The notes beneath the pieces were generated by a model that saw only the letters and a list, made by a program, of their open reading frames with translations, did not search any database and was not told where the DNA came from. Positions 1 through 17,700 of a stretch of 64,000 nt of DNA are shown piece after piece. The DNA comes from Pachypanchax playfairii (taxonomy: Eukaryota > Chordata > Actinopteri > Cyprinodontiformes > Aplocheilidae): assembly GCA_006937955.1 (NCBI GenBank), contig SSNP01000052.1:1317608-1381607 (forward strand). Direction: 5' to 3'. The number at the start of each line of letters is the position of its first letter. The first letter of the stretch is position 1. A program made the translations under genes and the position numbers.

Positions 1-7138
<7,138 letters not shown>

Positions 7139-7605
7139 ACTGTTCACAGGCTTTTCTTTGTTTCTAAGAGAATCTCTCCAGATTATTTTGTTCAGTTATT
7201 CATTGTGTGACTGGAAAAAGAAGAAAAAAGTCTGTCCTACTTCATCTGTTCTTTGTGGCCCAAGTCCATCGGTAATAAACATGGATGGGTTGGGTGTGGT
7301 TGGACTGCTGTAAACCAGACCTCGATCCTACATAGATAGTCTATGTCTTGCTCTTGATCCACCTGTCCCATCAATATTGACCCAGCTGTTTGACTGACCT
7401 GGAATCAGTTAAATTGGACCTTCTATAAAGGTTTCAGTCATTGAGCCCAGCTCAGTAATTCGCACATCTTTCCACAAACTTACAACCACAGTCATTTTTT
7501 TGTAACTTGTATGTTTAAACATATTTTTTCAAGTTTTTTTTTTCTTTTTTGTTACAGTGCTGTTGAAGGTTGAATCCAAAATAAAAACTGATCAGTTTGT
7601 TGGAA
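7139..7605 (+). other. psmd2: psmd2 3' UTR
   Basis: Non-coding sequence after the psmd2 stop. AATAAA polyadenylation hexamers lie at 7274-7279 and 7580-7585. The second is followed about 20 bases later by a T/G-rich stretch, so the main mRNA end is probably near 7600. The end point is inferred. Confidence 0.6.
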
Positions 7606-7995
7606 ATTCAATGTCTTTGCATTTGTATTAATTTATTTATGTGTGTCTATATAATGTTTTTTTATTTAAGCAGATATAACCCAAGTCGAGCACTTAACCA
7701 CCACTAGTAGCTAGATGGAAACATTTTTAATACAAGCAAAACATCATTACATCCAGAGAATCCATCCTTAATAAGCTTGTGTTTTGCTTTGAGTGAGCAG
7801 GACTTTGCTGTAATAGTTTACAGTGAATGAACAGTTTAAACTTTCTGGTGGTTACTAGACGTTTTCGTTGGATTTTTTTTACGTTTTTATCTGTCCTTGA
7901 ATCTCACCAGTAGTATATCCAGAATATTGTGCATTATGTTTGTGCTTAAAAAAATGAGTGAGTCTAAAAAACATCTGCAGTAAAGGAAGTTTCCA
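7606..7995. other. psmd2-eif4g1 intergenic spacer
   Basis: About 400 bp of AT-rich DNA between the psmd2 polyadenylation site and the presumed eif4g1 promoter. I see no reading frame, repeat or recognisable element beyond ordinary AT-rich sequence. Confidence 0.5.
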
Positions 7996-8205
7996 TCTTA
8001 GTTATTTGGGAATCCAATGTTTCTTTGCATTGTTCTCAAACATAACCAAGGTTATGGAGGCCCTTTAAACAGCACGAACAGCTCAGAAGGTGGTTGCTGG
8101 AACATTTTTCACGTGATGGGATTTTGCCGGAATTACGAGCTACCGGCTTCCGAGAAGCTTTCCGTCCGTCCGTCCGTCCGGCTTTGCGGACTGAAGGAGT
8201 GAAAG
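7996..8205 (+). promoter_or_regulatory. eif4g1: Probable eif4g1 promoter and non-coding first exon
   Basis: After AT-rich spacer the base composition shifts to higher GC. GCCGGAA (ETS-like) lies near 8127 and a CCGT tetranucleotide run at 8160-8180. The stretch ends in AAAG|GTAACG at 8205/8206, a good splice donor with no open frame before it, so it can serve as a 5' UTR exon. It lies about 400 bp past the psmd2 poly(A) site, a spacing common for housekeeping neighbours. A second possible donor (AGAG|GTATGA) lies at 8517/8518. The transcription start cannot be fixed from sequence alone. Confidence 0.45.
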
Positions 8206-11200
8206 GTAACGCCACGCTCTTAAGCTAAAAATTTCCTTTAAATGTTCGGTTTATATAAGAACTGCCACGTCATGTTAACCCGTAAGCTCGGGGAGGAAGT
8301 GGGATGTTGGTGACACGCTTTAGTTTTTGGGTGAAACCTTTTTGTTGTGACTTCTTGAGTGAATTTGTGCTGACTGCTGCTCCCGCTGTGTTTTCAGGGA
8401 TTAGCTACTGCTAGTTAGCATGTCATGCTAAGACGACGTGGGTGTTTTCTTTAGTCCGACTAGCAAACTAACACCAGAGAAAACAGCCAGTATGAACTTT
8501 TACTCCAGTAGAGAGAGGTATGATCCACCGTCTATAACATTATTATGCACGATAAGTGAAATAATGACTAATATTTGTAACGTTGATTATATTGCTAGCT
8601 GTCCAGCCGTTTCTGGCTAACTACGAGGAGGCTATTTGCGTGAAGTAGCAGTGAAGGCGCCGGTTGTAGAATGTTTTTCTGATTAGAAGAGATGGAGTTT
8701 GGTTATTTGTGTTTGACAGCGATTATGTAAGAATTCGGTTTTGGATCGGGACATGCTAACTGATAATTTGATATCGGAAGCCATGTGATTCATGCTGCAA
8801 TCTGAGATCATTTCTGCGGTAAAGTGTATAAAGATCTAATTGTATAATTGTCTTTGCCAAAATACTTGGTTTTGTTGGTTAATCCACAACATTTGATCGT
8901 ACGTGACTTGTTTAAACACTACGAATGACGTAAGAAACCGTATTGTGAGATTGTTTTGACAGGAGAACAGTTTCGCATGAGTTTCATAGGTTAGCAGCTG
9001 TCAGATAGATGAAACAGCCTGTGATAATTCCTCCAGAAAACATCTGCAGCGCTGCATCAGTGGATACGGAGATTGTAGTAAATATTGCTGTTATCATCAT
9101 CATCGGGCTCCTGCCTGAAAATGAAATCGAGGTGTTAGACTCGTTCGGAGCAGTTTAAGTAGTTAGATTTGTCACTATACTTTGTGCAGTATTGAAAGCA
9201 TTTATTTGGTAAGTAGCTGATTTAGCTACTGAATCCTACCGGGTTCTGCTATTACTCTGGTTAGTATTTTACCTGATGACTGTCACATTTACAGCCGACT
9301 GTTTAAAGTGTTCTGATTTGTAAGTGGCTGTCACGGCAGAAATCGAACTAGGTGTGGCTGACATGAAGCCGGCTGCTGGAATCGCGCCACTAGCAGGAGA
9401 AAACACGTGGTAAATCCAGGTTGGGCCTAGGAAAGTTAGCAGCACGGCTAATATCACAGCAAACATGGACTACAGCATCGCGTCCAGCCTCCTTGAGCTT
9501 GTTAGACCGAGTATTTCATGTGTTTAATACTCAAGCGTGCAAATAGATGTAATTGTTGCTGAGAGAATGCAAGAGGAGACTCAGACACGCCCCTGTGTGT
9601 CCCACACTGCATGTTCAATATTTAGACTGGATAAATGTGCTTGTCGTACTCTCAATCTGCGTGGCTGGGATGAGACGTGTGTTTGTCTCCCTGCTTGTTG
9701 CAGAAGGACCGATTCTAATGTTTAAGACTGCAGACATGTGATCAGAGATGTAGGTCCAAAATGGATGCTGACACTATGCATCTCTGCATACCCCCTATCA
9801 TTAAACGGATCTCAGATCTGCTTTCAAACTTAATGGATCTTATATCTACAGTGTATTTGCAGGATAAAAAACCAGGCTGTCACAGTTTTTCTGTCACATG
9901 TCCAGAGTTCAGTTATGTGTTCTTGCACAATGTTATCAAAAAAATCCCAGGGAGGTAGAAGGAGGACGAGCCCTGTGACAGCAGCCTGTATGGAAATGGT
10001 TTCACTGGATGCAGTTGATAATTATTTGTAATTTGATCTCAAATATTGAAACAGGATTTTATAAAACCTAAGTTGCAGCAGTATGGAGGCTACATCAGCT
10101 TTGTTTCTGATATGCTGGAACAAAAAACCACTCAACATATTTTACACAGAGAACTGTACTGGATGTACCAGCTCAATGAAAGCAGTGACACGTCACGTTG
10201 TTTTGCTCGGGGAATAGCTTTCTAAAGTCGAAGAAAATTGACTCAATTATGTCATTTGTCTTAGTATATTCTAAATTGTTCCAGAAACTTCATGAAAACC
10301 CTTAATTTCAAATTACTGGTTCAAAGTAAAATAGTTTCAAATATGTACTGCACATACACTTAGTAAAACTTGTATTACATAACAGGCATGTTGTTGTCAC
10401 TTCTCCGGCATCTTGGTGAAGTTGACTGAGGTTCGTTTGAAATGTACAAATATAACTTTATTTTTCCTGTGGCCCTTTGAACCAAGACATCTGCAGTCAG
10501 TGTCAAAATTGTCAAAAATATACAGTTTTAGCTTCTTTACCTAAAAGAAAAGTAAAAAAAAATACTGAACAGAACTAAAACTTTAGCACACATTTGTACT
10601 TTTTGTTAAACATCATGAGTAAATAACATCGTTGAAGTCCAGATATATCAGTCAAATCTAAACAACAGACCGTTAATGTTGACAGAGAAGGTCTCCTTTT
10701 TATCACTGACACATTAAAACACTGATGTTCTAGAGGTGGGAATCTTTTCTGGCGCCGTGATTTAATAACTGTTAATGATTTTTTTTCTATCTCAATGTCT
10801 TACTTTCCTGTTTACGATTTAACCTCATATACCTGCATAGTGATGTTTTTATCAATAAATGTAAACAGATCTGAAGAAAACTTACCTTCATTCAGTTCTG
10901 ATGGGTCGGAGTTTTGTACCCAAAGTCTATGCCAGTAAGAATATGTTGTTTTACTGTCTAAAGTGAAAATCTCGTTGTAAATGACTCATATACTTCTCTT
11001 TGCATTCCATAAGGTACTGCGTATAAACGTTTTTACCTCTGTGTTTATCATCTCTGTGTGTCATGGTGTTTTTAATTGTGGCGTGATGATGTTAAAGCGT
11101 CAAACACAAAGGAAAATAATAACAGTCACCGTAAATCATGAACAGTTCAGTTTAGGACAAGATGTCCTGTCAGTAGCTCTTCAGTGTACTTTTAGGACTG

Positions 11201-11264
11201 TGATAGAGGGTCCGCAGTGAGCTTAATCATTTGCCTCAATCTGCATGGGGGTCAATCAGAGGAT

Positions 11265-11565
11265 GAAGTAGTTACCTCCACCAAGAGGTCATGTTTTTGC
11301 CAGTATTGGTTTATTTGTTTGTCTGTCTGTTAGAAACATAACTTGAAAAGTTGTAGATGGATTTTCATGCAATTTTCTTTTTTTAAATATTTGGAACGGG
11401 CCGAGAAACAACTGACTAGATTTTCGGGGTGATCCGAATCACTTTACAGATCCAGGAATTGTTTAAATTATTCTTGGGAGATGGAGCTATCCTCAGAGCA
11501 TTTGGCCACAGTAAATGTTCTGAGTGTGGAACTGAGGCGCACGGTGGCGGTCTGCGTTCTTGGAG
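11265..11565 (+). repeat. Dispersed fish repeat (CTCCACCAAGAGGTCATG type)
   Basis: The order CTCCACCAAGAGGTCATGTT, TTTGTTTGTCTGTCTGTTAG, GATGGATTTTCATGCAATTT, GGTGATCCGAATCA, GATCCAGGAATT and finally GGCGGTCTGCG follows a very common fish interspersed repeat that I recognise from memory. I do not know its superfamily. Confidence 0.5.
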
Positions 11566-12107
11566 TTATTTTCTAGTTAATAATTGTAATTATTTAGTGA
11601 ATAAAATCCTTTGTCTAAAAAATTCCTTACATTTAGTTCAAAGGCAAGAACAAATTATATTGAACGCACAAAATCGTATATTAACATGATTGTGGAACAA
11701 GTAGGATTTGAAAGCAGTGCAATACCTATGTAGCACTGAGGCAGCACATATCAGAAAAAATCAAGCTTTATTTGCAAAGTATCATTTGCACAATACACAT
11801 AATTTGATTTGGAAGAGATGCACAGACACACTCATCAGAAGAGCCTGCAATGTGATGACTACATCCAATTTGGTTAACTCACATTGTATTTCATGTTGTC
11901 TCTATGTACTTTAGGCTTGTGGCCACCATCATCTAAACAAAGTCTGGGCATCAGGAGCAGTGCGAGATCACATTAGCCAAATATATTATTGTGGTTTACA
12001 GCTAGAATGCTCAGTGTTGAAAATATAATAGCCTCTGATTTATTGGAGTCCATTGTGACATTAATATTGCAATGATGATACATCGTGTTTACAACCTCTA
12101 TATACAG

Positions 12108-12310
12108 TACAGACCAAAAGTTTGGACACACCTTCTCATTCTCCTTGACTGAGAAACCTGAAGAAAATCAGAAACCTGAAGCTTGTAGATATAACAGTCC
12201 ATTTTCTCACGGCCTTTACCAGGAGTTGAGATAAAGGAAGTTAAACATAAACCCATAACATAAAGAAATGTTGCAGTGAATGTGACTGTTAGATCATTCG
12301 AATATTTATA
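12108..12310 (+). mobile_element. Tc1/mariner end fragment
   Basis: TACAGTACAGACCAAAAGTT followed by TGGACACACCTTCTCATT resembles the terminal repeat of a fish Tc1-like family (ACAGTCCAAAAGTTTGGACA). Only this end and a short decayed body are visible. Confidence 0.5.
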
Positions 12311-12670
12311 TACTGGTCAAAACCTCTTTGGCGAACGTGACTCGCAGCTTCAGTTGCGACAAGCAGCTGTTCGACTACTCACCTTCAACAGGTCATAAGG
12401 GTGCATGCAGGGGCCTATGCAATAGTAGAAGGAGCATGTTTCTCAAGTGGGTGTGCTGGAGTTTGGACTCGCACAGGACTTGCATGTTGGACCAGCTCAA
12501 ATGACAGGGCTCCATGTGAAGACATAGAAGTGTGGTGTAGGTGTCCTGCTTCATTTTGTCTAACAGGAATATTGCAGTTTTCTACAAACTCTCTCTACAA
12601 GTCTGTCATTTTTTTAGAAAATCTAGCCCTACTTTTCTGAATCTGTACAGAGCTTTTCCTCAGTCACCTA

Positions 12671-12706
12671 AAAGTCCAAGACAGCCTTAAGACTGTCTTG
12701 GACTTT
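12671..12706. repeat. Perfect 14-bp inverted repeat
   Basis: AAAGTCCAAGACAG and its exact complement are separated by 8 bases, in the eif4g1 first intron. Confidence 0.9.
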
Positions 12707-13369
12707 CTTTGATTTTTTAGCCCCAAGACCTGTGTACTCAGCATTTCATCTGCCTGCCTTTCTTTACCTGTCTTAAATGTAGTGCTCTTTGGGCCCCAGG
12801 GTACAGCTTTGCAATACTTTGTTTCTCTAGGGACAAAATGGGATTTAAATTGAAGAAATATAAACTTTTATTGTCTAATTTTTGGATTTTATTCAAACCA
12901 ATATCCATCCTAATGAAAAGAAGAATATCCCAAGCAGTTTTTCTTTTTTTAAAGCATTTTAAATGCTTTTTTTGTTGGTCATATTGTACAGTCTTGGAAA
13001 AAGTGACAATAAGTCACCAGTGCAAGTATCATTTCCTGTTAAAATACATCATAGTAATCCTGACTAAGGGTTTTCATTCTGCTGTTTTGCTTTCCTGGTT
13101 GAGTTTAAGGGTTTATCAGGAAAAAGAGGGTGTGGTATTGGCAGAGATAATGTAGGCTTTAGCCATAAATTTCCAATGTTTAACATTTGTGAGGATCATA
13201 GAGCCTAGAGAGTGATTATAGGAAAATCAGGATATAAATCTTTACTCTGTTTTTGCTTTTTTTTGGTCACATTTGTTTTAGATTGAAAAACAGAATTTGA
13301 TATTAGACAAAAATGACCGGAATAAATAACACAGTGCAATTTATTTGCACAGTAACTGCCCCTACAACT

Positions 13370-13570
13370 AATAATTTTGCCACCCTTGGAGGTAACAACA
13401 GGAATTAAGATTTGGGATATCTGGCAATGAGTTTCTCACATCTCTGTCGAGGAATTTTGGCCCACTCTCTTCAGACAGAGCAGAACCCATGGTTTCATTA
13501 ATTATGACAAATCATCCAGGTCCTGATGCAGCAAAGCAACTCCAGACAATCACGCTACAACCTTTTTCTC
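13370..13570 (-). mobile_element. Tc1/mariner transposase remnant
   Basis: GCCACCCTTGGAGGTAACAA, GGCAATGAGTTTCTCACATC, AGGAATTTTGGCCCACTCTC and CATCCAGGTCCTGATGCAGC are, on the + strand, the reverse complement of a Tc1-like transposase region common in fish genomes. It is interrupted by deletions and has no open frame. Confidence 0.5.
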
Positions 13571-14079
13571 AATTGTAGTGTTTGTTTACACCAGATGTAA
13601 CAGGACACACACACCTTCCAAAAAATCTAAAATAGAGAGAGAGAGACACACAGACAAACACAGGGGGATTTAGGCCAGCCATCATATCAATGGAAAGATA
13701 AATAGAGTTTAATTTAATAGCAGCATTAATAATAAGTACAAACATGGAGTGTAAAGACAGCAGAGACAAGAAATGTGGTCAGCAGCATAACCAAAGGGAT
13801 GGATCAGGATAACCTGAGCTAACTCCAACTATAGAATTGACCTAAAAGGAAAGTATTAAGCCTAGACTTCAAAGTAGACCAGGTGTTTATCTCATGGATT
13901 AAAAACGCTGGTTCTACAGGAGAGGAGCCTGATAACTGAAAGCTCTGTCTCCCATTCTAATTTTAGATGTTGTTGTTACACTGTTGGACAACTGTTGTTT
14001 TTCCACTTCTGGGAAGGTTGACCACTTTTCCAGATTTTCTCAATTTTTGTAGATAATGCATTCCAGGCATTCTGGAACA

Positions 14080-14290
14080 AAACATGCATTACAATGTCAG
14101 AAAGCTTCACCTTAGTTGCAGGTCATCAGTCCTCCAATAGAATAATCACCCAAAACACGCAGCTAAAAGCATTGAAGAAGAGATTTTAGTATGCAAAGAA
14201 CTTAGGACCGCTCTTGTGGTTGGTTGTCTTCAAGATATCAGATCTTAATGCTATTAAACATTTATGGAAAGATCAGATGTTTACTGTTGT
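14080..14290 (+). mobile_element. Tc1/mariner transposase remnant (3' catalytic end)
   Basis: Fragments of translation resemble the end of a Tc1 transposase: NHPKHAAKSIEE near 14145 and ISDLNAIKHLWKD near 14238-14275. These correspond to DNxPxH and SPDLNPIEHLWxxL of active elements. Stops and indels break it. Confidence 0.55.
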
Positions 14291-14312
14291 GACATCTGGA
14301 ATACTACCAAAA

Positions 14313-14330
14313 TAGGGTTAGGGTTAGGGT
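14313..14330 (+). repeat. Short telomere-like run (TTAGGG x2-3)
   Basis: TAGGGTTAGGGTTAGGGT in an intron. At 18 bp it is too short to be evidence of a former telomere. Confidence 0.6.
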
Positions 14331-14545
14331 TTTTACTAGGGTTTTTTTTTTTTAATGCACAACACAAGGAGACATCATTATATTGTTAATTTTAAGTATT
14401 TCAGTTTGTTGTTTATTATAAAAAGTACCAACACATTTGTATATTCAATCTGGTCATGTTATAAATGTGATGTAATGATGGGAATTGTTTGAAATATGCA
14501 AATAGTCTGAACAAGCTTTTTAAAATGGTTTAATTTCTCTTTTAG

Positions 14546-14601
14546 GAAAAACAATCTTTCCTGACTGTAACCACACGAGGGACCTACAAAGATTCATAAA
14601 A
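14546..14601 (+). other. eif4g1: Probable eif4g1 non-coding exon (5' UTR)
   Basis: 56 bp between a good acceptor (TTTCTCTTTTAG) and a good donor (AAAA|GTAAGT). In the frame that would join the next exon it contains a TAA at 14568-14570, so it cannot extend the protein far upstream. It ends one base into a codon that continues into the exon at 14707, which carries the start ATG. A UTR role is inferred. Confidence 0.5.
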
Positions 14602-14753
14602 GTAAGTCTAAAGACCAGCTTTAATGTTTTTGAGCTTTTTATTTTGATTGTGACAAAGAATGACATTTTCACACCAACTTATTTATCCTGTTGTATCTTT
14701 TGTTAGATCTGTACACAGGTCCACATCTGCCTCCCCATGCAGAACTTCATGAA

Positions 14754-17700
14754 ATGAATAAAACACCTCAGCCTATAACGGGACGCCCCTCCACCCCCCA
14801 CCCTGCCCCTTCCCCTGGTCTCTCACAGGTAACATGCTTTTACCACTTCACTCTTTATGGACAGGAAGGGCAGAGTTCTCAGTTTCATCACTGTTTCCTA
14901 AAAGAACCATTTTTAATGTGCAAACACAGAATAAGTGCAGCTGTCTGAATGATCATTGATGTATGACATGTAAAGATGGCTGCCATGTATGAATCTGTAT
15001 TCTGAAGAGAATTTGTCTGGATTTATTTATTTTAGGGCCAGGACTTTAACGCGTTAATTAAGATTAATTAATTACACAAAAATAACGCGTTAATTTTTTT
15101 AACGCATTTTAATCGCACTTATTTAAGCACCGCAGAACATCTCTCATGAGTTTCAGCGGACCGATTATACTGGAGCACCTACCATGCAGCAAGGAATTTG
15201 CACATCACCGCAGCACATCGGGCCTGAAGTATCACCTCAATGTTAAACATATAGCAGCTAGCGTGGACGTTAGCCCGACTCCGAGTACAAGTGTAGACAT
15301 TTTCTACACTTAATGCACTGGTCTGTTGGACTTGGTTGAACAAAAATAAACAATATTTTGTTGCTTAAGCTAATGTGTATTCAGTCATGATTCAATGGTA
15401 TACTAAAAATCCGTTTGAAAAAAATTCTCACTGTTCTCTGGTCAAATATTTATATGCGATTAAAATGCGATTAATTTTGATTAATTAATTACAAAGCCTC
15501 TAATTAATTAGATTAAAAATTTTAATCAAGTCCCGGCCCTAATTTATTTATTTGGACATTTGAAGTGAATAAGGATAAAACGTATAATCAAATGATGCGT
15601 CACCATGTTTGTTATGATCCTGTTTATATCAGTGTAAGAAGATGCTGAAATTGTGTTAAAGTGAACATAAACCTGAACATGTTTGGGCAGCTGTTGACTA
15701 ATTTGTACATATTACATTTTTTTTTTTGCTGTGTTTGTGTAGTTACTATCAATTTCTGTCTCTTGCAGCCGTCCTTCCCTCCTGGGCAGCCCCCTTCTGT
15801 TGTGTTTGCAACCCCACAACCTCCACAAATGAACCCCACCCCACAACCCAGACAGGTATGCTACATTACCCCCCTCCCTGCACCTGCAGTGACACTTAAC
15901 CCTGACGCTGGATTCATACTAACGCAGCTCCGACGTGTCGGAGACACGCACCGCCATGATACGACGTCGTATGGGCTCTCCAACTGCCTCGGATGGTCGG
16001 TTGGAGTCACGCTCTGTTTTCTAACTTCCCAACGGCCGTGTCGGATGACGCACGTCTGTGATTGGTCAGCCAAACAACTCAACATTTCCGGCACGATGTA
16101 GCTTCCCTTTAGTAAACAGCGCGAGTGTTGACAGTCTTGAAGACAAATTTGTCCACATTAAAAGAGGTCTGAAGGGCAGCAGTGGCGATGCTGGTGGCTG
16201 TAAAGTCTCTGTTTTTTATTTGTTCCTCTCGTGATTGGAACCTCACATAAAGCACCGGGAGACCTCTAAGTAAGGAACGCGCCCCCTGCTGTCCTGGTGG
16301 AGAATTTCTTTGCAACAGGGTCGAGGTAGTATGAACAGAAACTGGCTCCGTCAGTACGCCACTGTGTGGGAGCACATCTGCCTTTGCGTTAGTATGAATC
16401 CAGCTGAACCCTCAAGTATCAGAGTGATTCTGTAGTTCAAACGGTCAAACACAGTAAGATTTTAACCAGCAATATATGAAAATGTTTTTTTTAGTTTGGT
16501 AAGAAGTTAAAGTTTGTCCAACTTTAGCTCAGTTCTTGTTAAATCTGTTGTCCTCCCATTAAAAATGCTGGTTTTTATATTCAGTCTGTTTCTTAGAATG
16601 CCCACGTTCTGCACCACTTTTACTGTCATTGTCAGCATGGCCTCCATTCTCACAGCTTTCTATGCTTTATGTGCATGTCGACCAGATCTGCATGTTGGTC
16701 TGATCTGCAGATATCTTGCTGTTTAAATGATCCTGAGTCTTTTTATTGTTTCATTTTGCAGTTACTCATTAGTTACAGACACGTCCACTGTGATCTAGTT
16801 CTTTATTGTAGTTCAAATGAATTTTATAAATTGTTTCTTTGGCAGTTAGTTTTGAAAAGTCCTGGTCATGTTTTGTCTTGGAAAAGCATCTTACCTTTTT
16901 CTGTATCCAAAAACAGTTCAGTTCAAAAGAAACCTGTAAGTGGGGCGTGTTGCATGGACCTTAATCTTTTGTATTTAACCTTTGTCCTGTCTGCCTCTCC
17001 TCCTGTAGTTTGCCCCAGGGCCCCGGCCTATACACCAACAGGTACTAACAGCACAGCTGACTAACACAAGGGGGTGAGGGGGGGGTTCTCTGTTCTTCAG
17101 TGGATGTCAGAACACTGACAGTTTAAAGATCACACTTTACTTAAAAGACCACCAACTTTAGCACCTTCCACCTCAATTCAGGATTTTATTTTTTAGTCAA
17201 TTGAGTTAATTTCAGCATCATGTAAATAAACATCCCAAACATGAAAAGTTCGGGACCCATTGTTTTATTATGACATTACTGTGTGAGCAAAACATCCCAA
17301 ATGAATGATGAACAGAGGGATGGAGTTTTCTGTGTTCAAATAAATTAAACATCAGAACTTTATTCAAAATATTTTTTTAGGTTACTATCTTGCTTAATAT
17401 TAACACAAACAGAACATTATAGTACATTATTAAAAATTATTTAGTTTTATTACTTAAAGACCCACTCTGATCATGTTTTGAGTTATTTTAAAGCGTCTCA
17501 GTGGTCTTTAAATTATGATTATGGCGTTTTTATCAAAAAATCACAAAACCTTTGCCGTTTTCTAGGACATAGTTTCTGCATAGCGGCAGTAGCTAATTAG
17601 AAATTCTCCTCTGGCTGTGGGTGGAACCGTTAGAGCGGAGGATCCCCCTGCCCCTCCCCATTGCTAACAGCTCTCTGTTAACACAAGCTTGGAGCAGGAG

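Larger units (their letters stand above)
8206..14545 (+). other. eif4g1: eif4g1 first intron (large, non-coding)
   Basis: A 6.3-kb stretch between the presumed first exon and the exon at 14546. Open frames here are short and not conserved-looking. It contains a dispersed fish repeat (11265-11565) and decayed Tc1/mariner pieces (12108-12310, 13370-13570, 14080-14290). It also holds a perfect 14-bp inverted repeat (12671-12706) and a short TTAGGG-like run (14313-14330). The first 1.3 kb is CpG-containing and may belong to the promoter region. Confidence 0.5.

Noticed and set aside
14313..14330. Interstitial telomere
   Set aside because: Only about three TTAGGG units; GGGTTAG runs are also common inside the GT-flanked fish repeat at 59380-59450.
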